Of a stretch of DNA of 64,000 nt, positions 1 to 10,885 are shown one piece after another. The stretch lies in NCBI RefSeq assembly GCF_042310355.1, contig NZ_JBHJMR010000006.1, positions 135,744 through 199,743 on the forward strand. The letters run 5' to 3'. The DNA comes from Wenzhouxiangella sp042310355 (GTDB lineage Bacteria; Pseudomonadota; Gammaproteobacteria; Xanthomonadales; Wenzhouxiangellaceae). Under the pieces are notes generated by a model that was given only the letters and a program-made list of their open reading frames with translations, searched no databases and was not told the DNA's origin. Both the position numbers and the translations under genes were made by a program. Within the stretch, counting starts at the first letter, position 1; each line of letters starts with the position of its first letter.

Positions 1-8
1 TCCCTACA

Positions 9-89
9 GATCGAGGGTGTCCCGATTCTTCCCCATCTCGATGTCAGGCCAACGAAATGGCCAGTTTTTCTGGCGGATCCCGAATGGCA
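9..89 (+). repeat. Dispersed intergenic repeat, copy A
   Basis: This stretch begins GATCGAGGGTGTCCCGATT and later contains ATGGCCAG followed by GGCGGATCC. The same ordered blocks recur at 8601-8685 (GATCGTGGGTGTCCCGAAT, ATGGCCAG, GGACGGATCC). Spacing between blocks differs by a few bases. Identity was judged by eye. A shorter relative lies at 18741-18763, and a reverse-oriented one near 3470-3494. Confidence 0.5.
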
Positions 90-126
90 CGGATAGCAAG
101 CCCGGATTCGTCAAGGAGCCCCATCG

Positions 127-1371
127 ATGTCGAGATTCATCCCTCTTATCAGCTCTCTCATTGCGTGCCTGTTTGCCATATCGGCCTCGGCGCAGGTCGA
201 TCCCGGTGCAGGCGGCGGGGAGCCCCGCAAGGTGTTCATCACTTCGGTCAGCGGCACTGCAGACTTGAGCACGTGGCCTGATGCGAACGGCGCGACCGGC
301 ATTGCGGCGGGAGATTCCATCTGTCAGAGCCGGGCCGCCGCCGCCAATTTGCCGAGCCCCGGCAACTATATCGCCTGGCTTTCCAACAGCGAAGACGACG
401 CCTACTGCCGCCTGCACTCGCTCTCGGGGAAGCGTGACAACAATTGTGGGCAGGTCGAACTGCCATCAGATGCCGGTCCCTGGGTTCGAACCGACGGCAG
501 TCCGTTCGCGGCCGAAGTTGGCTTGGCACTGCTTCCGTCCCAGAACGTCTTTCTGCCGCCAAAGTTTGATGAGTTCGGAAACGAGGTGCTGGATGAATCG
601 CTTGCTCGCTCGGTCTACACGGGCACCGATGGGCGGGGAGAGCTGAAGAATGACCAACAAGATTGTCAGGACTGGGCGAGCGATGACGCCGGATTCATTG
701 GCATTGGCGATGTCTATATGACCGGAACGGGGTGGTCGTCGTTTGGGAGTACGGGTTGCGGAGGCGTTCGGAAACTGTTCTGCGTTGAGCGCGGTAGCGG
801 CGTGCCGCTGCCTCCCCTTGAGGCCGAAGGTAATCTGGTGTTCGTGACCTCCGTTGCCGGTAACGGCGACCTCGCCTCGTGGCCCGAGGCCGACTCGGGA
901 ACCGTCGGCGTCGAAGCCGGCGACTCGATCTGCAGGAACCTGGCCGGCGCAGCCGGGCTGGAAAACGCCGGCCTGTTCAAAGCCTGGCTATCGGATTCCA
1001 GCGAATCCGCCGACCAACGTCTGCTAGGTGACGGTCCATGGGTGCGTCCGGATGGCGTGCTGGTCGCCGAGAGCCTTTCGGATCTCACTACGAATCCCCG
1101 CAACACCGGGATCGCGGTGACTGAGCAGGGCGACTATTTGGGAAACAATCTGGTCTGGACAGGGACAAGCGACATCGGTGCGACCGAGCCGAACAACTGC
1201 GATGATTGGCGCGATGCCACAACCTCGTTCAACGCTAGACAAGGTTATTCGAATCGTTCAAGCAGTGGCTGGTCGTCCGGTTTGAGTTCTTCATGCGATG
1301 TCCCGAATGCGAGGCTTTATTGTCTGGAAGATGGTCCGGATATTCTATTTGCTGACGACTTTGAGCTGTGA
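127..1371 (+). CDS. Secreted protein with two DUF1554-like lectin modules
   Basis: The 414-residue product starts with a typical signal peptide (hydrophobic residues 4-20, likely cleavage after ASA near 22), so it is exported. The body is an internal duplication. Residues about 36-225 and 237-402 both open with VF(I/V)TSV-G-DL-(S/T)W, continue with GDSIC and later AWLS, and end in a cysteine-rich W-S-S segment. This pattern resembles the DUF1554/collagen-like lectin family. Conserved cysteines suggest disulfides. The protein ends in ILFADDFEL, a tail shared in form with three other secreted proteins here. The ATG follows AAGGAG at about 8 bases. The gene stands alone on its strand with no operon partner visible. 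Function is unknown beyond a likely surface or extracellular binding role. Confidence 0.8.
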   Translation: MSRFIPLISSLIACLFAISASAQVDPGAGGGEPRKVFITSVSGTADLSTWPDANGATGIAAGDSICQSRAAAANLPSPGNYIAWLSNSEDDAYCRLHSLSGKRDNNCGQVELPSDAGPWVRTDGSPFAAEVGLALLPSQNVFLPPKFDEFGNEVLDESLARSVYTGTDGRGELKNDQQDCQDWASDDAGFIGIGDVYMTGTGWSSFGSTGCGGVRKLFCVERGSGVPLPPLEAEGNLVFVTSVAGNGDLASWPEADSGTVGVEAGDSICRNLAGAAGLENAGLFKAWLSDSSESADQRLLGDGPWVRPDGVLVAESLSDLTTNPRNTGIAVTEQGDYLGNNLVWTGTSDIGATEPNNCDDWRDATTSFNARQGYSNRSSSGWSSGLSSSCDVPNARLYCLEDGPDILFADDFEL

Positions 1372-1647
1372 AGTCTGAACAACCAGGATGCCCACGAAAT
1401 TCCAGGCTGAATCGACCTCACCGTTGCCGTGCCGAAATCAGAACCCGCGGAAATTGGGGCCAAGAAAGGCTGCTATCGGGGGTATCGATCAGTCCGATTG
1501 TTGCCTGAGCCCGATTTCGCATACGGCAAGGCGCCCGGTGTTCGGCGTCAACTACATTGTCCGGTCGGCGACAACTTGAATGGCCACTTCTGCGGGCAGG
1601 GTTCGAATAGACAAAGAAGGTCGTCAACACATTTGCAGGGAACAGCC

Positions 1648-3444
1648 GTGATTCGATTCAATACGATTGCCTTACTGGCGGCACTTGCTAGCCAGGCCAT
1701 TTCCGCACAGGCGCCACTGAGCAAGGGTGAGCTGGAGCTCCTGAACAAGGCACGCGAACGCAGTTCTGCGTTGCTGGAGGCTGATCGGGGCGGGCCGAGC
1801 GAGATCCTTTCTGTGGGCAGTGGCGCAGCCTGCGATTTCAGCTCGCTGGGAGCAGCGCTTACCGCCGCTCAGTCAAATGCCGAGATTCGGCTGGAAAGCG
1901 GCAGCTATAGTGGTCCATTCGTTGCTGGCGACAAAAGCCTCGAGTTGATCGGCGGCTACCCGGACTGTTCTTCCAGCCAGCCTTCCGGCCAGTCGATACT
2001 GGACGGCAACAACAGCGCAACCGTGTTGACCTTGTTGTCTCAAAACGACTCGACATCTATCGAACTGGAAAACCTGATCATTCGCAACGGTTCGGGATCA
2101 GGGCTGGCTGGTGGTCTTGATATCCGGGGTGGCCTGGTTGTGATTCTACGCAACGTTTCAATACGATCAAGTGCGACCGCCTCAAACGGTGGCGGTATGC
2201 GCGTTGCCCATTCAACCGATACCAGCGGTGCGGTCGTTCTCATGCTGGATCAAAGCTCGATCGGCCAGAACAGTGCAACTGACAATGGCGGTGGCATGGC
2301 CTGTATTGGGGATGGCGGCGCGCAGCACATTGTCATTTTTGACTCCGGACTGATCGGCAACAACGATGCGGGGGAAAACGGTGGCGGTGTCTATGCCAGC
2401 AACTGCGCCTTTGTCAGTCTGGCTGGCGGTTTCCTTCAGGGCATCGTCGGCAACAGTGCTACAAGAGGTGGCGGCCTGTACGGCACCAACAACAGTCAGA
2501 TGACCCTGGATGGCACAGCGCCCGGTTTTATCACGCCCGGAGATCCGTTCTCATCGGCCAATCTGATTGGGAACGATGCCAACATGGGAATCAGTGCGGT
2601 CTATATTACTGGTTCCGACAGTCGGTTTCGGGCAGTCGATTCCGATATCGCCCAACACGATGGCTTTGTTATCCTGGCAGAAGATGGTGCCGAAGTGGTC
2701 ATCGAGCGAGGCCCCGATACCGACTGCCGGCGATACGAGTCTTCACTCAGCCCGGCCCCCTGTTCCCGTCTGCGCGACAACACAGGCAGACTCATTCGTG
2801 TTGAGGGTGAGAGCACCAGCGTCAGAATCACCCAGACTTTCGTCCAACATTACACGCCACAGAGTTCGTTTGTCATCCCGGTTTTTGAATTGGACGGATT
2901 CGATGTGCAAACCGGGCAACATACTATGGAGCTTGAAGGCGTGGTCATGGATGTCAACTTGAACGGCCAACCACTCTTCTGGACCAGTGGGAATTCGGAG
3001 GTCAACATGGCCTGGTCTACAATCAATGGAACAAGCAACGATCGCCCCGATGATGTTCCAAGGTTCCCAGTGTTTTTTGGGGCAAGTACAACAAATGTTC
3101 GTTCTTCCCTGATCTGGATCCCTGATACCGAACTGGCCAGTTCCAACAGCCCGTTGGATTTAGACTGTACTATCGCCAGCGAGCTCGACAGCGTCAGCCA
3201 GTCAACGCGGAGCGTGGTAGCTGATCCAATGTTTCTGGACCCGGAAAACGGCGATTTCCACCTTCACCCCGACTCACCGGCTGTCGACTTCTGCGACGAC
3301 AGCGTCTCTCAGCCACAGTATGCGGATATGGACAACGAGACCCGTGGCATCCCCAATAGCGCCGCTGGTGTTTCGACCCCATTTGATATCGGCGCTGACG
3401 AAATGCTCGATCGGATCTTTGCTGATCGATTTCAATCACCTTGA
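1648..3444 (+). CDS. Secreted right-handed beta-helix protein
   Basis: I place the start at the GTG at 1648, preceded by a GCAGGGA ribosome site. This puts a clean signal peptide (FNTIALLAALASQAISA) at the N terminus; the frame is open further upstream but without signal sequence. The 598-residue product contains repeated N-G-G-G-(M/V/L) turns such as SNGGGM, DNGGGM, ENGGGV and RGGGLY spaced by about 25-35 residues, the hallmark of parallel beta-helix or polymorphic outer membrane repeats. The C terminus reads DIGADEMLDRIFADRFQSP, combining the usual IGADE strand of this class with the IFADRF tail. Likely exported and surface-associated; substrate unknown. Monocistronic by spacing. Confidence 0.85.
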   Translation: MIRFNTIALLAALASQAISAQAPLSKGELELLNKARERSSALLEADRGGPSEILSVGSGAACDFSSLGAALTAAQSNAEIRLESGSYSGPFVAGDKSLELIGGYPDCSSSQPSGQSILDGNNSATVLTLLSQNDSTSIELENLIIRNGSGSGLAGGLDIRGGLVVILRNVSIRSSATASNGGGMRVAHSTDTSGAVVLMLDQSSIGQNSATDNGGGMACIGDGGAQHIVIFDSGLIGNNDAGENGGGVYASNCAFVSLAGGFLQGIVGNSATRGGGLYGTNNSQMTLDGTAPGFITPGDPFSSANLIGNDANMGISAVYITGSDSRFRAVDSDIAQHDGFVILAEDGAEVVIERGPDTDCRRYESSLSPAPCSRLRDNTGRLIRVEGESTSVRITQTFVQHYTPQSSFVIPVFELDGFDVQTGQHTMELEGVVMDVNLNGQPLFWTSGNSEVNMAWSTINGTSNDRPDDVPRFPVFFGASTTNVRSSLIWIPDTELASSNSPLDLDCTIASELDSVSQSTRSVVADPMFLDPENGDFHLHPDSPAVDFCDDSVSQPQYADMDNETRGIPNSAAGVSTPFDIGADEMLDRIFADRFQSP

Positions 3445-3506
3445 GCTGTAAAACTGAAAGACCAGGAAAGACCCGGAAAGACCCGGACACACACGATTTT
3501 TTCCGA

Positions 3507-3538
3507 AATCGATGAGATCCGGGACCGGGGAGTGGTAC
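3507..3538 (+). repeat. Short intergenic repeat, copy 1
   Basis: The core AATCGATGAGATCCGGG is followed by CCGGG and ends in GGTAC. It matches 7179-7210 at 28 of about 32 positions by eye. Both copies are preceded by an ACCAGGA motif and a CAC-CACGA block, so the related region may extend about 50 bases upstream in each. Confidence 0.55.
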
Positions 3539-3592
3539 GTCCATGAGATGTGCCTCGGCCAGGATCGCACCGGATTGCACATGCGATTCCAT

Positions 3593-4924
3593 TCAGTATA
3601 CCGACATCGAATCACGGAATAGCGCCCGGAGCGCGGAGCGGGGCATATCGATTGGTGCGTTCACCAACAGCCTTTGCTGCGCGTATGCGCCTTCGACGAG
3701 ATCGTCGAGGTGCGACTCGCTAAAGCCGAGCGCGCCTATTCCGTCGGGCATTCCGCAGGACCTCATGAGTTCGGCAAGGCGTGAGGAGAGGATGGTGCCG
3801 GCATCGTCAGGCGTAGCCTCTTTGGTTTCAGCTCCGAGCAACCCGGCTGCCTGCAAATGTCGTTGGGGAGCAGACGCCGCGGTATATCGGAATACCGCTG
3901 GAGCCGATACGACCACTGACATTCCATGGGGGACGAGCGGCTTGTTCGTTGGATAATCCTCGATGGCGCATTCCTCGATCTGACCGGCGATTGCGTAGGA
4001 CATCCCGTGGGGCACGTGCACACCGCAATTGCCGAAGGCGATCCCTGCCAGCGTCGACGCCCACATCAGTTCTGCCCGGGCATCCGCATCCGAGGCGTCA
4101 TTCACTCCTCGGATCATGTACTTGCCAAGCAACCGAAGTGCTTCGCGACACCCCATATCGCTCCATGGGTTCGCGCCCTGGCTGGCTGGTCGATGAACGG
4201 GGTGGTCGACTCGATCACGCGAGGTGTACGGCCGCGCGGTATAGGACTCGAGGGCATGGCAAAGCACGTCGAAGGCACAGCACGCAGCCACCATCCGCGG
4301 CAGGTGGGCGGTGCAATCGGGATCGACAAGCGCCTGCGACGGTCGAATATGCGCAGACGCGATTCCGGACTTCACATCGAGCGAGACGATGTCGCAGATC
4401 GCGATCCCCGTCGCTTCGCTACCCGTTCCGGCCGTCGTGGGGCAGGCGATATGCGGTGCGATCGGGCCCTCGATGGGCTCCGCATCGCCGATTGGCGCAT
4501 TGATATAGCCCAGGATTTCGTCCGCCAAGGTGTCCCGCTCGAGCGGGTGGGTCGCAAGGAGGTTTGCGATTTTGCAGGTATCGATAACCGAGCCCCCGCC
4601 CAGCGAAATATAGCCGTCGAACGTGCCATCCCGAGCGAATCTCGCAGCTTCCGCGAACGACTCATCGGTGGGTTCGACCAGGCACTCGTCGTATACCGCG
4701 ACGTCCAGCCCCGCCTGCTTGAGCGAATCTCGCACGGTGCGCAGCATCGGCAGATCGGCGACCATCGGGTCCGTGTAGACGGCGACACGGGACATGCCGA
4801 GCGACCGCGCCCGAGGGCCGACCTCGCGGAGGCTGCCGGGACCGAAGGTGACCATTGGCGGATCAATGGTAAAGGCGCTTTCGCCTTCCTCCGAAATCAG
4901 CGTGTGATACTGACAGCATCCCAT
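3593..4924 (-). CDS. Iron-containing alcohol dehydrogenase, hydroxyacid-oxoacid transhydrogenase type
   Basis: A 443-residue group III (iron-containing) alcohol dehydrogenase fold. Near residue 110 lies the nucleotide-binding GGGSVIDTCK, then CPTTAGTGSEATG, then the metal-site segments FDVLCHALESYTARPY and VHVPHGMSYA. The N-terminal GCCQYH plus FGPGSLREVG and the insertion HRPASQGANPWSD are characteristic of the ADHFE1/HOT subgroup, which in eukaryotes couples oxidation of 4-hydroxybutyrate to reduction of 2-oxoglutarate. The bacterial substrate is inferred, not shown. The ATG is preceded by GGAGGAAA. The thioesterase gene lies 76 bases upstream on the same strand, so the two may be co-transcribed. 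Cytoplasmic. Length is normal for the family. Confidence 0.85.
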   Translation of the reverse strand: MGCCQYHTLISEEGESAFTIDPPMVTFGPGSLREVGPRARSLGMSRVAVYTDPMVADLPMLRTVRDSLKQAGLDVAVYDECLVEPTDESFAEAARFARDGTFDGYISLGGGSVIDTCKIANLLATHPLERDTLADEILGYINAPIGDAEPIEGPIAPHIACPTTAGTGSEATGIAICDIVSLDVKSGIASAHIRPSQALVDPDCTAHLPRMVAACCAFDVLCHALESYTARPYTSRDRVDHPVHRPASQGANPWSDMGCREALRLLGKYMIRGVNDASDADARAELMWASTLAGIAFGNCGVHVPHGMSYAIAGQIEECAIEDYPTNKPLVPHGMSVVVSAPAVFRYTAASAPQRHLQAAGLLGAETKEATPDDAGTILSSRLAELMRSCGMPDGIGALGFSESHLDDLVEGAYAQQRLLVNAPIDMPRSALRALFRDSMSVY

Positions 4925-5000
4925 GATCTTTCCTCCGAGATCTTTGGCATTGACACCCCGTGGATTCTACACGCGAGGAGGGCGGGCATCATGTACCTGG

Positions 5001-5435
5001 TCACTCGTTCGTCATTATGGATTCGAGCGCTACTCGAATGGTGTCGGGAATGGGTACGGGTCGCCTCGACTCCCGATCGATATAGACATGCACAAAATGT
5101 CCGATGGCCGCGGGTTCGCCCCCGTCTTCGGCGAACAGGGCAATCTGGTAAGTCACACTGCTGCGGCCGAGCTTCGTCACGCGGATGCCCGCTTGCACCA
5201 TTCCGGGAAACGTGAGCTCCTTCTTGAATTCGCACCGGGTTTCCACGACAACGCCGATGACGGGCGCATGGTGTATGTCCAGGCCGCCTTCCTCGATCAG
5301 GTGGGTGTTCACTGCGGTGTCGAAGAAAGAGTAGTAAACGACATTGTTTACATGTCCGTAGACATCGTTGTCACGCCACCTTGTTGGTATTCTTGCAATG
5401 TAGGGGAACGCGTCGATCTGGATCGAATTGCCCAT
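5001..5435 (-). CDS. Acyl-CoA thioesterase, 4HBT hotdog family (YbgC/FadM type)
   Basis: The 144-residue product is one hotdog domain. The signature RWRDNDVYGHVNNVVYYSFF carries the catalytic aspartate and the YGHVNN helix of YbgC/FadM-type acyl-CoA thioesterases. These enzymes hydrolyse acyl- or hydroxybenzoyl-CoA thioesters in the cytosol; chain-length preference cannot be read from the sequence. The start ATG has a GGAG site about 8 bases upstream. It precedes the alcohol dehydrogenase gene on the same strand by 76 bases, suggesting a two-gene unit that handles acyl or hydroxyacyl intermediates. A perfect 13-base palindrome lies upstream at 5467-5479. Confidence 0.85.
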   Translation of the reverse strand: MGNSIQIDAFPYIARIPTRWRDNDVYGHVNNVVYYSFFDTAVNTHLIEEGGLDIHHAPVIGVVVETRCEFKKELTFPGMVQAGIRVTKLGRSSVTYQIALFAEDGGEPAAIGHFVHVYIDRESRRPVPIPDTIRVALESIMTNE

Positions 5436-5466
5436 GGCAGAGCTCCATCGAGATGTGAATGTCCTC

Positions 5467-5479
5467 GTGCATGATGCAC
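5467..5479. promoter_or_regulatory. Candidate operator palindrome
   Basis: GTGCATGATGCAC is a perfect palindrome about a central G, 32-44 bases upstream of the thioesterase start on the minus strand. Position and symmetry suit a dimeric regulator site. No regulator gene is adjacent, so this is an inference from position only. Confidence 0.3.
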
Positions 5480-5678
5480 CGTGCGAGCCTCATCGTTCAA
5501 GGTTCTACTCGATGCCTACATCTGACCCTCGATCGACGATCCCAGGTGCAAGATAATTGAGTTCAACATCACAGATATTGCGGGTTGTCAGGTCCCGATT
5601 TCGCAGCGACGGATGAAATGCAGCGTAAGAAGTCGTGATCCCGGTCGTCTCCACTCATGAAACCCCACGGAGACGACA

Positions 5679-6257
5679 ATGCAAGCGCATTCCCCTCATA
5701 ATCATTCCCCTCCCCTTGATCAGGAAGCCGAAATGGCGCCAGACATCGATCAGTTGGCGCAGGCGCATGGTCGCGCGGTGTTCTCGGCCGCCTACCGTGT
5801 CCTGGGCGACACCGGTCTGGCCGAGGACGTTCAGCAGGGCGTTTTCGTTCGCCTGCTCGAGAAGCCACCCCGTCGGCAGGTCGATCATTGGGCGGCCTAT
5901 CTTTGCTCGATGGCTACGCGCGCCGCGATCGACGAACTGAGGCGACGCCAGCGCTGGCGGCGGCTTGCCGAGCGATTTCGAGTGATTGCTGATCCGACCG
6001 AGCCAATGCCGCCGGACGTGCATGACCAGGCGACCCGGGCCAGCCGGCTACGCCGCGCGCTGGGTTGTTTGCCGAAACGCCAGGCCGAGTGCTTTGCGCT
6101 GCGCTTCTTCCACGGCCAGTCAATCGACGATATTGCCCGATCGCTAGCCGTATCGCCCAACGTTGTCAGCGTGGCACTCAACCGGGCGACGCACTCGCTA
6201 CGCCGCCGCGTCGAGGCGCTCGAGTCGACCCGTTCCAGAAAACAGGAGGCCCAGTGA
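5679..6257 (+). CDS. ECF-type RNA polymerase sigma factor
   Basis: The 192-residue protein has the two-domain layout of extracytoplasmic-function sigma factors. Region 2 covers about residues 22-90 and includes VFSAAYRVLGDTGLAEDVQQ and WAAYLCSMATRAAIDELRRR, the core-binding and -10 recognition helices. Region 4 covers about residues 125-180, with LPKRQAECFALRFFHGQSID and a helix-turn-helix (DDIARSLAVSPNVVSVALNRA) for -35 recognition. It redirects RNA polymerase to a specific regulon. The ATG follows GGAG. Its stop overlaps the start of the next gene by one base (TGATG), so the pair is translationally coupled, as is usual for a sigma factor and its membrane partner. Confidence 0.85.
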   Translation: MQAHSPHNHSPPLDQEAEMAPDIDQLAQAHGRAVFSAAYRVLGDTGLAEDVQQGVFVRLLEKPPRRQVDHWAAYLCSMATRAAIDELRRRQRWRRLAERFRVIADPTEPMPPDVHDQATRASRLRRALGCLPKRQAECFALRFFHGQSIDDIARSLAVSPNVVSVALNRATHSLRRRVEALESTRSRKQEAQ

Positions 6258-7057
6258 TGAACCTTTCTTCCACCACGAACATGATCAGTCACCCCCTCGA
6301 TCGCTACACGGAGGCTGTTCGCCGCGACGAACCGGCTCCCCATGAGTCCGACCGGGCGCAGCGCCGCTTGGTGGCGCGACTCGACGAGACGCGGCGGGCG
6401 CCGCGTTCAACCATGACTGCGCGGCGTTGGGCCACGGCGGGGGTACTGGCGATCCTGATGGTGCCGGTGCTGGTCATGATGCCCAGCTCGAACGGCAGTG
6501 TCGCGTTTGCCGAAGTGCAAGCCTACTTTAACGATTTCCGCACCATGAGTGCGCGAATGACGACGAAAATGAACGGCGACGTGGTACTCACCATGGATAT
6601 CGTTGTCGATGCGCAAGATCGTGTGCGCCTGGATTCCGGGGATCAGTTCAGTTTCATCATCGATCCGAACCGGCAGGTCATGCTGCAGTTGTTTCACCCG
6701 CAGCAAATTGCTGTTCGGGTGCCGATTCAGGATGACGATTCAGCTGCGTCGGCCCCGGCGCTCGATTGGCTGGCGGAGATCCGCGAATACCAGGGTCAGT
6801 CACGGCTCATCGAGGAAGTACGCACGATCGACGATGAAGCGGTCCTGGGCTTTCGCTTGACCGACCGGGCCGTCGACATGACCCTGTGGGCCACCGAACA
6901 AGGCCGGCCCGTATTGCTCGAGATGGAAACCGGACCCGAAGGGGCCGCGGCCACAACGGAAATCCGGTTCTCCTTCGATCAGCCGTTGGACCCGGACCGC
7001 ATCAGTCTGGCCGTGCCGCAAGGCTACTCGCTCAGCGCCGAAGTTGACGACGACTGA
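6257..7057 (+). CDS. Membrane-anchored partner of the sigma factor, LolA-like periplasmic domain (putative anti-sigma)
   Basis: I choose the ATG at 6257, right behind AGGAGG and overlapping the sigma factor stop, giving 266 residues. Residues 1-55 are charged and cytoplasmic. A single hydrophobic segment (ATAGVLAILMVPVLVMM, about 57-75) anchors it in the inner membrane. The remaining about 190 residues are periplasmic and alternate beta-strand-like segments (VVLTMDIVVDAQDRVRLDSG, FRLTDRAVDMTLWA) reminiscent of LolA/RseB/DUF2092 folds. Gene order and topology suggest an anti-sigma factor that senses the envelope. I do not see a canonical zinc anti-sigma motif (HxxxCxxC) in the cytoplasmic part, so the inhibitory role is an inference. 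Confidence 0.7.
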   Translation: MNLSSTTNMISHPLDRYTEAVRRDEPAPHESDRAQRRLVARLDETRRAPRSTMTARRWATAGVLAILMVPVLVMMPSSNGSVAFAEVQAYFNDFRTMSARMTTKMNGDVVLTMDIVVDAQDRVRLDSGDQFSFIIDPNRQVMLQLFHPQQIAVRVPIQDDDSAASAPALDWLAEIREYQGQSRLIEEVRTIDDEAVLGFRLTDRAVDMTLWATEQGRPVLLEMETGPEGAAATTEIRFSFDQPLDPDRISLAVPQGYSLSAEVDDD

Positions 7058-7088
7058 CTGAGCCAGCGTTCCTCAAATCCGTCCGCGA

Positions 7089-7111
7089 GGCCCCGGTGAT
7101 CCACCGGGGCC
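7089..7111 (+). terminator. Intrinsic terminator after the sigma/partner operon
   Basis: GGCCCCGGTG and CACCGGGGCC form a perfect 10-bp stem with an ATC loop, followed by GTTTCC. It lies 31 bases after the stop of the membrane partner gene. Confidence 0.75.
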
Positions 7112-7418
7112 GTTTCCTCACGAGCCGTTGAAACCAGGACACCGTGAATTCACCCACCCACGACTCGTTCTTCTCTGCAATCGATGAGATCCGGGCCCGG
7201 GAATCGGTACACCAAAAATTTGCAGTAAATCACCTGCAAATCGTAACCGCCCTGGATTTCCCGTCCTGAATGTCCCAATCGGCGACAGGTAGGGTGATGT
7301 GCGCCATTGAATGTCTATTCCGTCGAGCTCAAGATGGGAAATAGGGACTTGGCCGGAGATGGGTAGCGGATGCGACTGATGGGCTGATTGCGTAGACTGT
7401 CATGCCCTGAAAGCAAAG
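7112..7418. other. Intergenic region with short repeat
   Basis: No gene is visible in these 307 bases. It holds the second copy of the AATCGATGAGATCC repeat (7179-7210) and a local inverted pair TTTGCAG/CTGCAAA at about 7219-7239. Confidence 0.5.
7179..7210 (+). repeat. Short intergenic repeat, copy 2
   Basis: Second copy of the repeat at 3507-3538: the same 17-base core AATCGATGAGATCCGGG and the same GGTAC end, with about four differences between them. Confidence 0.55.
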
Positions 7419-7430
7419 GTGAAGCCAGAC

Positions 7431-8531
7431 ATGAAGGACGGAACCGAACCTGCCCGCCTGCTGATGAATCGCGGCGAATTCTCCGACATGCGCACCGAGC
7501 CGCTGGGTTCCGATCCCGCCGCCGGGCCCGGCGAGGTCGTGTTCCGGCTCAGCCGCTTCGCGCTGACGTTCAACAACATCACCTACGCCACCTTCGGCGA
7601 CGCCCTGGGCTACTGGCAATTCTTCCCGATCGAGCACGAAGGCTGGGGCCAGTTGCCGGTGTGGGGCTATGCCGATGTGGTCGATTCCAACGTCGACGCC
7701 ATCGAGACCGGCCAGCGCTACTACGGCTACTGGCCGACGGCTACGCACGTGAAGCTGCAGCCGGGCAAGGTCGGCGCGCGCAGCTTCCGTGACGATGCAG
7801 CCCACCGCGCCGATCTGCCGGACATCTACAACTGGTATCAGCGCACCGACGACGATCCGCTGCACGACGCGCGAACCGAGCCGCTGCATGCCATCTACCG
7901 GCCGCTGTTCATCACCGCGTTCTGCCTGGCCGATTTCCTGGCCGAGAACGACTTCTTCGGCGCCAAGCGGGTGGTGGTCTCCAGCGCCTCGAGCAAGACC
8001 GCTTACGCCACCGCGTTCTGCATCCGCCAGCATTCGAAGATCGAGATGGCCGGCTTGACCTCAGCGCGCAATCGCGAATTCGTCGAGCGGCTGGGGCTCT
8101 ACGACGCAGCGATCGCCTATGACGATCTTGACACTCTGGATCCCAATGCGCGCGTGCTCTACATCGACATCGCTGGCAACCCGAAGCTACAGGCCGATGT
8201 CCACCAGCGTTTCGGCTCGAATCTCGTCTATGACTGCAGCGTCGGTTCGGCCCAGTCGCTGGTCCCGCCCCAACCTGACCGCGACCTGTCCGGCCCGACA
8301 CCGGAGTTCTTTTTCGCACCGAACTGGATCGCCAAGCGCTACAAGGACTGGGGTGCGAGCGAGTTCAACCGGCGCTCTGGAGAGGCCAGCACGGCGTTCT
8401 TCGGCTATGTCACCGACAACGCGCTGATCGAATTGGTCAACCGAGACAGCCTGGGCGCCGCGCGCGAGGTCATTGTGGACATGGTCCACGGGCGCACCGA
8501 TCCATCGGTGGGTCACGTCATCGATCTGTGA
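7431..8531 (+). CDS. DUF2855 family protein
   Basis: The 366-residue product matches the DUF2855 family. Recognisable parts are an N-terminal substrate-like segment (RLSRFALTFNNITYATFGD), a central WQFFP and WGYADV region similar to the GroES-like part of medium-chain dehydrogenases, and a Rossmann-like half with VVVSSASSKTAYATAF and VLYIDIAGNP. The family is distantly related to zinc-free MDR oxidoreductases, but no reaction has been assigned to my knowledge. I use the ATG at 7431, with AAGGTGA upstream, rather than the in-frame GTG at 7419. It is transcribed alone; the next gene is convergent. Confidence 0.75.
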   Translation: MKDGTEPARLLMNRGEFSDMRTEPLGSDPAAGPGEVVFRLSRFALTFNNITYATFGDALGYWQFFPIEHEGWGQLPVWGYADVVDSNVDAIETGQRYYGYWPTATHVKLQPGKVGARSFRDDAAHRADLPDIYNWYQRTDDDPLHDARTEPLHAIYRPLFITAFCLADFLAENDFFGAKRVVVSSASSKTAYATAFCIRQHSKIEMAGLTSARNREFVERLGLYDAAIAYDDLDTLDPNARVLYIDIAGNPKLQADVHQRFGSNLVYDCSVGSAQSLVPPQPDRDLSGPTPEFFFAPNWIAKRYKDWGASEFNRRSGEASTAFFGYVTDNALIELVNRDSLGAAREVIVDMVHGRTDPSVGHVIDL

Positions 8532-8600
8532 TCGCGCCAACAAAGAGCCAGAGCCGACACCAGGACTCGCGCAGAATCAGGATTTCGACGATTGCCTTTC

Positions 8601-8685
8601 GATCGTGGGTGTCCCGAATTTCCTTTGATCTTTCGCGTACGACATGGCCAGGAAAAAGTGGACGGATCCGGTGGCTTGGCAAAGA
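8601..8685 (+). repeat. Dispersed intergenic repeat, copy B
   Basis: Begins GATCGTGGGTGTCCCGAAT and later has ACGACATGGCCAGG and GGACGGATCC in the same order as copy A at 9-89. It lies in the 3' region between two convergent genes. Confidence 0.5.
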
Positions 8686-8739
8686 ACCAGAACTCTCGTT
8701 CAATCTGTGGTTGTGCGGAGTTTTCCGCGACAAAAAGAA

Positions 8740-8767
8740 GGCCCCGGCAGCTGTCGCCGCCGGGGCC
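8740..8767 (-). terminator. Intrinsic terminator of the EF-G gene
   Basis: Read on the minus strand, GGCCCCGGC and GCCGGGGCC form a perfect 9-bp stem with a 10-base loop, followed by CTTCTTTTTG. It lies 28-55 bases beyond the EF-G stop codon. Confidence 0.8.
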
Positions 8768-8794
8768 CTTGTTTCCAGCCTTTGAAGTTGGCGC

Positions 8795-10885
<2,091 letters not shown>

